NCBI RefSeq assembly: GCF_001522545.3
Contig: NC_031776.1
Coordinates: 30,594,342 to 30,658,341, forward strand
From: Parus major
Lineage: Eukaryota; Chordata; Aves; Passeriformes; Paridae
DNA: 64,000 nt
Direction of reading: 5' to 3'
The notes below the pieces were generated by a model. It was not told the DNA's origin, did not search any database, and saw only the letters and a list, made by a program, of their open reading frames with translations. This document shows positions 54,640 through 64,000 of the stretch, in pieces (the first letter of the stretch is position 1; the number at the start of each line of letters is the position of its first letter). The position numbers and the translations under genes are program-made.

Positions 54640-55290
54640 CCATGAGGGCTCTTTTGCTATTCTTATCTTTCCCAGCCCTCTTAAGGACAGTGAGAGTGGT
54701 TGTGGGGCACCTGGCAGTCAGTCAAGGTCAACCTCCCACACATTTGACAATGCTCATCTTGCAGTCAGCAGCAAGGCAGGAGCAGGTGAACAAGAGACAC
54801 ACCAGACATGGAGAATTTACTTATTATTCACCAATTCTCCTTGGGACATTTCATACAGTATCAGCTTATAAAATCCAGTGGTACCTAAAACCATAGGAGC
54901 ATGACAAGGTCAGCCTTTGGTACAGCCTCTGTCTCCCACAGTAACCCTACACACAGACCATGCAGGAGGTTACTGCAGAACTACACAAAGGAGAATTACA
55001 GACAACTTCCTCTGAGAAAAGGACTGAACTCCTACATAGTATCTTACTCACTCACTGCTATGACAGAATCAAAGGAATGTCATTAATAGGTGCCAGGAGA
55101 GCATTTTAATCTCCCCAGAAATTAGATTAAGATGTTATTAATGATTGACCTTAGGCACAGTGACCAAACACAGGGCCTTACTGAGCTGGTGTGTGCCTTA
55201 GCTGGATGTGGATTGCCAGCCATGGCAGCAAGGCCACAGAGGTGAAAGCAGCTGTGACTTCTAGATGGAGCAGACCTCAGAAATTACGAT
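54640..55290. other. Moderately GC-richer intron segment, unassigned
   Basis: Several short plus-strand frames overlap here (54635-54871, 54642-54896, 54901-55086). They reflect composition and not a recognisable protein. No repeat family is identified. Confidence 0.25.
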
Positions 55291-57579
55291 GTGATGCCTC
55301 AACATCAACATGCTGATGCAGTACATAAAAACCTCCTTATCACAGCCTCAAGGAAAACAGTTATCATTCCCATTCACCTGTTGGCAAGACAGAGTGGAGC
55401 TAGGGGAATTAACAATAATTGGAAAATACATGAAGGATGTACCTAAACCTACAACCACACAGCTCTTTTATGCCAAGTGTTATAGCAGTCATTTTTTCCC
55501 TTGTCAGGAGCAACAGGCTTAACCCTACAGTCAATATTAATGTGGGGGGAGTATGCAGCCTAATGAGAATTGCACTCATCCCATTCACAGGACCCTGGCA
55601 GATCAAACAAAGACCATTTCCTACTTTTCCAATAACATCTATTCTTAAAAGCCTGAGGCAATTTTCCAGTCACAGACATTGATACCAATAAACAAAGTGA
55701 CTTTAACTGAAATAGTTTTCAAAATTTACCCAAAAGGGATATTAGGATTTGATAATGACCTCTTCAATTACTGCTTCCAGGTACACTTTATAATAGTGTT
55801 TATTGAACGTGTTTCATTCAGACCAAAATAGTGATCAAAGTAACTTAAGTAAAGCTACCTTTTTTACTGCTTTAACATTTAGTCACAGTTTAGAGTCAGC
55901 TGAACTGTAAACATTCAAAAGACAACAAGTTCTATTGCTTACTGATGTACAGCAGGGAAATGCAATCAATTTATATTGTGTCTATTAGTGTGCTTTTTAG
56001 AATGATACTGTAAATCACACCTACTGCTGTGGGCAGAGTTGCATTTCTGTTCCTACTGTTGTAGGGAAATGCTGAAAGCAGGAAAAGCACAGCTGAAACC
56101 AACAACGAGGAGGCAAATGAGACACAGACTACAACAACAAAAATGGGAAAGTCAGACTGCATGGCACAGTCTTGGAAGAAACTGGGCTGATTTCTTGTGA
56201 TGGGGTAGGTCTCTGTGCATTTGAAAACCATGCAACAATAAAATATCGTGCCAAAAAGAGCCTTATGGAATTTAACAGCTGCAGTGAAGCAACAGACCTC
56301 AGTGGGTTTAAGAAAGAAAACATCAAATATTTCAACTCAAGGTGAGATTATACTAAGATAATGCAAAGATAACAGCATCCAACTACAGTGTAAAAACCCA
56401 ACTTTAGTATTAAATATTTTTCCTGCAGGGTTTCTCCACACCTCAAACATATTTCATCTCCAATAAAATTAAAACGCAAAATTTAAAACTACATGGACAC
56501 ATGTTACAATTCTGGAGAAGAAAATTCAGTTTAAAAGCTCTTTCAGCAGGTATCTCATATTTGTCAAACTAACTACTGTGTCACTTTAAGGCTCTGGCAG
56601 ATTTATGCAGGTGTTAAGAAAGAGAACTTCGATTTATTTCAGACTACTAGGCTGAAATATTGCTTACTTGGTAACACCAGAAACGTCATTCAAATGAAAA
56701 CCCCTCACCTTCTGAAGTTCTGCATCCCAACCCATATGCTTATATGACAGATTAAAGTTTTCACAGAATTTCATTTCAGAATAGGGAACATTGCTCTCCT
56801 GATTATAAAGGTCAATTTACAGATTACTACCAACTATTATATTTCATTCTTTCCATTATGCAAAGAAAATAGTTGGAAATATAAAGAAATATATGTAGGA
56901 ATGTCTAGGTAAATCCTCTCCATTCAGGAATTACACATATTTAAAAGATTTATGATGTAGTTTATGTTCTTACATTGATCTATCTATATCTGAAAGACAG
57001 AATGTTTGAGCCCAAAATATTATTCTTTAGTCATCTTCTTCACTTGGTTTTCACACTTCCTCCCATCACCATTTGTCTTGTCCTGTTTAATTGTGCTCAA
57101 ATTAAGAAAAAATTTGCTAATCCTTCAAACAATACAGAATCTCTAGGCAGCACGAGATTATCAAGCTTCCAGTTCCATTATTTGTTCAAGCAGGATAAGA
57201 AAAAATACACTCATTAAGGGAGAATGTCAGTTTGTATGAGCAAATGTCATAATAGTCCACTAAAAATCAGCACAAATAGCCTTCAATATTCATCATAACA
57301 AACATAATGTTTTAAAATAAAACATTTTTCTTTTCCAAGCATCTGGCCTACACTAAAATAAAACCACAGCCTGATGAAGCCAGCAGGAACTTTCCTCACT
57401 GGAATAGCAGGGCTAACCAAGTTGCCATTAATGAAAAATGATATTTAAGCTTGCCTTCAAACAGTTTAGCCAATGTGCAGACAGCCTTAGAAAGAACATA
57501 ATGCTGATTTAGAGGGCCTTCACCTTTATCTAAATCACAGGGACAGACATAAAGAGACAAACAACTTTAATCCAAAGAA

Positions 57580-57840
57580 CTTGCGTCCCTCTGCTTCTCG
57601 ATAGACCCGAGCGCGCTCGACTGCAAATAGCAGTGGAAGAAAAAGAATGGATTAATTTGAAGATAGTGGACTTCAGGGATCCTGACTAATAAAATAGTTT
57701 TTCTTTTCAGAAACACGGTAGAAATGAATCAGACTACTGCAGTTCCACAGGAATAATGAAGAGCTGTCCTGAAAAGATCTGAATATGCATCAGTTAAACT
57801 TTTATGAAGGTACTGGGAGCGTCGCTCTGGAGACTGGTGA
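57580..57840. promoter_or_regulatory. Candidate intronic regulatory segment with CpG cluster
   Basis: CpG dinucleotides are very scarce in the surrounding intron. They cluster here in GCGTCC, TTCTCGATAG, the 12-bp palindrome CGAGCGCGCTCG (57608-57619), ACACGG and GAGCGTCGCT. Retained CpGs in an AT-rich intron can mark a constrained or unmethylated enhancer. No specific factor site is claimed, and this is inference from composition only. Confidence 0.3.
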
Positions 57841-59171
57841 GGCTCCCCCTCACCCCTTCTTTTCTTAACCATGGCTCCATCACTTCAAAGTTAATTTCAC
57901 AGGTTTCTAGCTATTGCAGCAATAGCACTGTTCTAAAATCAGGACCTCAGGAAATTCTTCCTTAAACAAAGATTAATATACAATAGAGCAAAATATTCTA
58001 ACCAGGAATACACATGGGGTGGATTTATTTTGTGTATATTACTCCAGGAGTCTCATCAAAATAAGTAAAATTGAAACAAGGATCAATGAAGAGGAACAAC
58101 AGAAAACTAAGAAAGAAATACCCTTAGCATTTCTAATAGAGAATTTCAGAATTAACTGACCACTTTATGGTTTTTTACATAGTTTCTTTGAATTCTGCAG
58201 AGAATTAATGCAAATTTTTCCAAACACAAAATAACAGAGAAGAACAAATTTTATTATTGCTATCAATGGTTTTTACAGTGTTGCCTAGAAACCCAGATTC
58301 AAATCAGAGGAGCAGCACTGCAAACACTGAGGAAATAAGAAAAAAAGCCACAAAAAATGCCCAAAGCAGAAAACCCTAAAAACCCCAAGAAACATATCCA
58401 ATGAAGAAAATAACCCTCCAGGTTTCTTTTACCTTATTAAACTGAACTTGAGCTTTTAACAATTCAGTGGTCTAAGGGAAGGAGTTAATATTCAGCCTTG
58501 AGGGAAAATATACACGAAATTCCATTGTCTCTTTTGATTTTTTTGGATTGTTTTGTTTCTGTTCACATGACAAAAACAATGAAAAAAAAATCTGTTTGAT
58601 GTACAAGATCTCATCACGCATCATGAAAACAATAAATAAATCCTTACTATTATCATATAAATGGTTTGTGTTAATCCTTGTTCTAAGCTGGTTCTCTTGT
58701 AAATGGAGCTCTGTTCTAGCCCAAAGCTCTGGCCCAGGCAATGCAGGAAGAGATTTGAAGCGGATCCAAGCAGGATGAGCTTGCCCAAAGCTGCCAAAAG
58801 GCTTCACTTTTTCTTCTTCTCTTTATTCTGATTGATCAAACCCATTCTTGTTTATAAAGCCGCATACTGACTTATCAGTGGCATGCACTTCTTGAGAAGT
58901 GAAGACCTGCACTTAGAAAATTATTGGGAATTCTGGAAAATGCAAAATATCCAGAAATGAAAATTTTCACCATGCCATAAAATGATGGCATAACCTTTTA
59001 AATATTCCAACAGTCATTTAGCCAAGAGCCTGCGGTGTTTATGGAATCTCAGAGGGAGAGCAGGTTTTGCCTTAGATTAGATCTGTTCAAGTTATCAACA
59101 GGTCTGGACAATGTTTCTGCACCAAAGTATGTTTTTCCCATTTCTGAATGCAGTTTACTCGTGCTGCTTAC

Positions 59172-59305
59172 CTGGAAAACTGTTCCTGCAGCCCCCGCAT
59201 CTGAGCTCTGCTCCTCTCCGACTCCAGGGTCACCTCCCGTAATCTTTTTTCACTCTCAAGTCTCAAATGTCTTTCTTCCTCCAACTCATGTATCAGCTTC
59301 TCACG
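59172..59305 (-). CDS. NCKAP5: NCKAP5 coding exon A (coiled coil), internal exon
   Basis: This internal exon is 134 nt. It encodes 44 full codons plus two bases (AG) of the next. The peptide begins REKLIHELEEERHLRLESEK and continues through RLREVTLESERSRAQM to end EQFS. It is a charged heptad-rich helix typical of a parallel coiled coil. The acceptor on the minus strand reads ggtgtttcag before CGTGAG, and the donor is CAG followed by gtaagcagca, close to consensus. The upstream intron is phase 0 and the downstream intron is phase 2. The block LIHELEEERHLRL followed by a VTLESER motif matches my memory of mammalian NCKAP5. There the first codon of this exon is His rather than Arg. No stop codon lies in frame within the exon. 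Confidence 0.92.
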
Positions 59306-62300
59306 CTGAAACACCACAAAAATTTATTCATTAATTTGACATATAAACCACACTTACAGGGAAAAATTGAGATTTGATTTGGGAAAAATCATCAAAAAAT
59401 CAAAATAATTACCCTGCTAATCCAGTGCCATCAATTTTGTGCAACAGTGTTACAGAGGGAAGAATTTGATCAGAATATCCCATCACACTGAGGTACCCTT
59501 CCTTAGCTCACTCATGGATGTCAGCAAATTGAAAAACAAACACCCACCCTCTCCTTCAAAGTGCTTTCCTTCACCTCCATTCAAAATAAATATAAAAAAT
59601 TCTATTTGAGGTCTGTGACCCATCTTGTTTGAATGCAGACATGGGAAGTATGAAACAAATCAAGAGGTCAACTTGTCACCCACCCCTGAATGTTTCTACC
59701 TCACAAGGAGGAAATGAACCTGATTCTACAGCCACTGATTTTCTTGTTTTGGCTGAGAGGAGGATCCCTATCAACAGAACAGAGTTTATTTGAATTTACT
59801 TAGTGAAATCCTATGATAATGAATATGTTTTTAAAAACTGAGTACAAATGAAACCAACACAAGAGAGATAAAAAGATATTACTAACAGCTCTCAAAGGCA
59901 AGTAAGATATGGGTTTTGCTAATCCTTAAATCATAGGACCCAAAAAACCCAACCCACAACATACAGCACTATCTGGATAAATCTACATAAATCATGGCCT
60001 AGCCCTTTTTTCTTAAAAAAAGAAAGAACATCATATAAAGGGTAAAGATTTTAAAATCCTATTTCAATAGTGGCTAAATATAATTTAGAAGGAGCAGAAA
60101 AATTAACCTAAAAATTAATAATGTTATTGCAATTTAAAAAAAAAAGTATTTACAGCCTTTTCCATGCAATCCCTGCTAAACAGAAATTAAGTGAAACTAA
60201 ATTTTATCCTAATGAATTTAAATGAGATAACAAATCAATAAAAGCCCCGAGGATTTTAAGTGGCACTACATTATTCTCTGTCAGTAATGGGGTTCCCATG
60301 TCTAAGAAGAGCTTAGGTCATTGTAAAACCAGAGTGGGTTCCCCACCCATCTGCTCTGTGCCCGTGGTACAGGAGATTTGGAGTCTGTCAGACAGCCTGA
60401 TGTAGTTCCATGGCTGACCTAAATTTTCATGACATACCTGGAAAAATGTATATAAAAATTATCCTTACAGTTTCATTAGTAAATAACAATGGTATCTTAG
60501 AGATAAGCCATTAAATGGGGGAGACAGGCTATTTGTACAAATCTCACAGCGATAAATCTTACTGGATAATAATTTAAAATAGCAGTAACCAGGGGACCAA
60601 AAATATGAACATTGCCAAGTGGAAAACAGATCTTAAAGACAGTGATAAATAAGCAGATGCCACAAAGGGAGGCTGCAAAGGTTTAAATGAAATATCTATA
60701 TGCTTATGGAAAAAAATAGGAGGAATTACTCAGAGAACAGAGGGGTTCTGTCTGGTTAGCCATATGTAATACCTGGATAATGGAAAACTGCACAACAAGA
60801 AACAAATTACTGGCAAATAAATACATTGTTCTAACTAAATTATCTAATGACTATCCTTAGTGTTACACAGCCATTCCTGCCAGGTGCTGAGTAATCCTCG
60901 CTTTCTGGCACAGGAGGGAGAGCAGAGAGTTCAGCACCAGGCAGAAGACAGACAGCAGTAGGCTCACAGAGGATAACTCAGGCTAATGATAGGGGAAGAA
61001 TATTCACAGCAGTCACTATTGCTCCAGCTTAGATCCCATCAATGCCAACTTCAAAATGCTCCTGGCTCCAGGAACTCTTGCTGAATGCTGTCAGCATCTT
61101 CTCTTATAGGGAAGCGTCACTGCTGCTAAAGGGACATCTGGGACCTCCCAAGCCAGTGGGTAACAAGGAAAATGACATAAAAGAAATATATAACCACCGC
61201 CTAGGACTTTAGAAAAACTTTCAGAAGATACTGTTGTCTACAGAAACTGAATAAAAACCAAATATGCAGCTGTTCCTACAGGAACTGAGAAGCCACCTTG
61301 TAGGAAACTCAGCTGCTACTGTGAACACCTGAGTGGCCAAGCTGACCCAAGCTGTGCCTGGGCTATCTGATACAGGAAATCTTAACTACAACAATGGACA
61401 GTAAACCAGAGATTCAGCCATGCCTTCAAGGCTTATTCAGCATCACAACATCCACAATGATCTTATTCTGATATAGCAACTACCTCTGCATGTCTGCTAT
61501 GCGCTCACCATGCGCTGGTCCTCAAACAAATCTTCCTACATTGTGTACAAAGCCAGATCTCCATGGGTAGGACAGACAAAAATGTGACACTCTAAAAAGC
61601 AGACGAGTCTCCTGTTCTCCATCTCACTCCCAAGGTGTTCTGCAGGTTGCTCACAGCTCCACTGCCTGTCCTGCAGGACTGTGCTGTATCTACAGGCACG
61701 GTCACACTCCTGCTCATCACAAACCCACACCTTCGGGAAGAGAACTGCATAGACAGCACAGATCACAAACCCAGACTTCTCCCTACACATCAAAGAGCTG
61801 TCCTAGCTATTTCTAGGTTTCATTTACCTCTTGCTGATGGGTCAGAGAATGCTGGTGCTGCCATTTTCTCCTTCTATTCACATGGGGAATGCTATGTTAT
61901 ATTCTGCATGAAAAGATCGGCACATCCACATGGGGGACTTTATTCTTAAGAAAAAATGTAGGAATTACCTTAAGAAAAGTACTCTTAAATGAGCAACAAA
62001 TGTGCATTACAACAACAATAACATTTCAGGAATTAAATCCCTAAATATTAGGAACTTTTGGAATGAGCATAAATGTCCAGTTCCAATTCAGCCACCTCAC
62101 AGGCAAGAATTATTAGTTATATGAGCACGTACTGTTGCTGAACCAAACTCCTGCTCCATTCAGTTTTAGGGATGAACAACAAACCAGTCACAAGGTTACA
62201 AGACCAGAAACAGCAGCACTGATCTATGGCCCTGAGATTCTGGGTTCTCTTCCCAGCTACCAAAACCCTCCTGTATGAATAGGGCCAAGACTTGCCCACA

Positions 62301-64000
62301 GGACAGTGAGAACACCATCAGCCCTCACTGCCGAGATTCTTCACAAGACTTTATTGGAAACCTTGCACACTTCTGCCATTTCTTGCAGGCAGAAAGCAGA
62401 TCTGCTTTCAGCCAGATCACAGGCAATAAGTAATGTGAAGTGGGGGGAAAAAGGTGTAAGAGACCACCCACACTTGGGAAGTTTTCAGTCTGCAGGACAC
62501 AAAACACTCAAGTACACTACACACAGAAAGTAGCTCTCAGCAGCAGTGACCTTATCCACCAGAAAAGAGAACTAGATTTTTATTCAAACACAGAAAATCC
62601 ATAATGAAGTGTCAGAAGAGAGAAGTGAGCCTAACATACAGAAAGGCAAGGATTAAACAGATTTTTTTTTAGATTTTTTTGTCTTCTGGAAAACATATCC
62701 CTGAACTTTGCAGGAATTTTGTGCTGACATAACGCACTTCATAAGCTCCTCTGTGCTAACCCCACTTTATTCCTGTGCAAAAAAAAAAAAGATGTGTGAG
62801 AAGAAATAAACAGAACTGGTTAAAGGTTTTATAATGAATATAAGCCTAATAGAAAGAAATAGAATTAGCATGCTATGTGAAGAAAAGGTTGAATAAAAAA
62901 AAAAGTATCATGTGAAATGCTTCAGTTCATTTTAACACTAGAAAAATCATTGCCATCTTCCAATGAAGTTATGTATTCCCACTTGCCAATTCCTCTTTAA
63001 TTGCAGATTCTTCTCTCCACGAGCTCTGCTTAAACTATTTTTCCCTGCATCCTCTCCTTGCCTTTTGCAGCACAGCTGTACCCTTCCCTTCTTAGAAGCA
63101 TAACCTTTACTTGATTCTTGCTTCCCCTTTTCAGGCTCCCCAGAGAGCCTGACTTTCATCACATCACCCAGTCAAATTCCTGATAACTTTCCAAACAGAC
63201 AAAAAATTCATGTGAACAAACTAGAGTGAAAGACAGTGTTAGCAAACTCTACTGATACTTTTGTGCAAGTACAGGAATATTTTAACATGGAACAAAGTTT
63301 CACAGGTTGCTCATTATTCTCCTGAGCCAGCGCCTGCACTTCAGCAAGCTCCTTTTTGTGTAGCTGTAGAAATGTTCGTGTCAAAATGTTTCATTCCTCA
63401 TCCAGGCAGGGACATGTACCACATGTTAAGTCATCTTCTAAAAGTTAAGGAAGGAATCCAATCTGAGCTACTCACGATCAAAACAAAACACATGCAAGCT
63501 ATTTATAACTAGACTGGAAGTAATGCATGTGTTTGACAGAAAAATTTGATTTGTTCCTCAGTACTCCATGAACAGCCCAAGAGACACCATTTAATCTCAG
63601 GGTTACTGCTTGATAGCTGTGCTATCAGTGTAAGGACTAATCCTGTGCAGCCACTCAAGTGTCCCCAAGAGGAGCTCAGCCGTTTGTGTCACCCTTAAAT
63701 ACCTTGGGATGTGTCACAAATGCCAGCACCCACTTCTTTCACTCCTACCAAAGTGCAAAAGCCTGGTCTGTTGAGCAAGCACAGGTCTGGATGGGGCAGG
63801 TGGCAGCAGCACGTGGTGCTGTGGGGTGAGTGATGCACAACAGCTCCTTTGCTTCTGAACAGCCTGACACCAGCACACAGAGGGAATGTGTGGCAAGGTT
63901 TGACATGGAAATGCTGATGTCTTCTTTTTCATTTCAGGGCTATTTCATTGTTGACTTTAAATCTAGATATGGATGATGCTAAAGCCTTCCAAGTCAGGGA
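59306..64000 (-). other. NCKAP5: NCKAP5 intron upstream of exon A (partial)
   Basis: This intron ends at the acceptor ggtgtttcag just above 59305 and runs off the right edge. I looked on the minus strand for the preceding NCKAP5 exon, which would encode the Glu/Arg-rich helix before REKLIHELE, and did not find it. A pyrimidine-rich stretch near 63000-63160 gives a Lys-rich minus-strand frame, but it shows no family similarity. No repeat or RNA gene is recognised. Confidence 0.8.

Larger units (their letters stand above)
16868..59171 (-). other. NCKAP5: NCKAP5 intron between exons A and B (complete, 42,304 nt)
   Basis: This complete intron is bounded by gtaagcagca (donor, exon A) and attctctag (acceptor, exon B) on the minus strand. 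Most of it is AT-rich and shows nothing recognisable. Items inside are listed separately: GC-richer islands near 17.2-17.9, 21.1-21.6, 22.6-22.9 and 36.7-37.4 kb, purine tracts near 26.3 and 26.7 kb, (TTC)n at 34.5 kb, (ATAG)n at 41.8 kb, hairpins at 50.9 kb, CR1 at 52.4 kb and a CpG cluster at 57.6 kb. The remaining stretches hold only short chance frames. No open frame in it resembles a protein I know. Confidence 0.85.
1..64000 (-). other. NCKAP5: Part of the NCKAP5 gene (three coding exons and surrounding introns)
   Basis: The minus strand carries three exons that together encode 125 codons of the N-terminal coiled-coil region of Nck-associated protein 5. They are in the right order and in compatible phases. 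The family is a large, mostly disordered protein with an N-terminal coiled coil. It was named for binding the Nck adaptor, and its paralogue NCKAP5L is a microtubule/centrosome protein. The window starts and ends inside introns, so the promoter, start codon, the exon encoding the first residues and the large C-terminal exons are not here. The two complete introns are 13,776 and 42,304 nt, in keeping with the very large size of this gene in vertebrates. Identification rests on recalled family sequence rather than a search. Confidence 0.9.

Noticed and set aside
62947..63162. Minus-strand Lys/Arg-rich 71-codon frame considered as the NCKAP5 exon preceding exon A
   Set aside because: The sequence does not resemble the NCKAP5 helix expected before exon A, and its basic character comes from a pyrimidine-rich plus strand.
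1..64000. tRNA, rRNA, CRISPR arrays, bacterial operons or a defence-type system
   Set aside because: None of the hallmarks was seen; the sequence is vertebrate intron with a few exons and repeats.

Overview
The window is AT-rich, repeat-poor vertebrate DNA and almost certainly from a bird. Two fragments have the shape of the 3' end of the CR1 LINE, and one segment reads like a solo LTR of an avian endogenous retrovirus. Nearly all long open frames are chance frames in intron sequence. There are no bacterial-style operons, and I recognise no rRNA, tRNA or CRISPR array.

The whole window appears to lie inside one gene on the minus strand, NCKAP5 (Nck-associated protein 5, also called NAP5). Three coding exons can be read directly. 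In transcription order they are exon A (59305 down to 59172, 134 nt), exon B (16867 down to 16777, 91 nt) and exon C (3000 down to 2851, 150 nt). Each has AG/GT borders. Their phases join exactly (A ends with two bases of an Arg codon, B supplies the third, B to C is phase 0), giving 375 nt and 125 continuous codons. The product is the N-terminal coiled-coil part of NCKAP5, ending in a segment (acidic Ser-rich patch followed by a KTKLLLERLKALE heptad stretch) that is hard to mistake for another family. Exon names are local labels, not database numbers.

Layout by position: 1-2850 is intron downstream of exon C; 2851-3000 exon C; 3001-16776 a 13.8-kb intron with the solo LTR (about 7909-8469), a CR1 piece (about 11586-11692) and a 36-bp tandem duplication; 16777-16867 exon B; 16868-59171 a 42.3-kb intron with a tetranucleotide microsatellite, a second CR1 piece (about 52358-52468), several GC-richer islands, a pair of abutting perfect hairpins (50923-50980) and a small CpG cluster around 57608; 59172-59305 exon A; 59306-64000 intron upstream of exon A. 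The NCKAP5 exons expected on either side of these three were not found and presumably lie outside the window.

I did not find an evident new biological system. The items most worth a second look are the double hairpin at 50923-50980, a possible 26-codon alternative first exon at 39538-39615, and the CpG-bearing, enhancer-like stretch near 57.6 kb.
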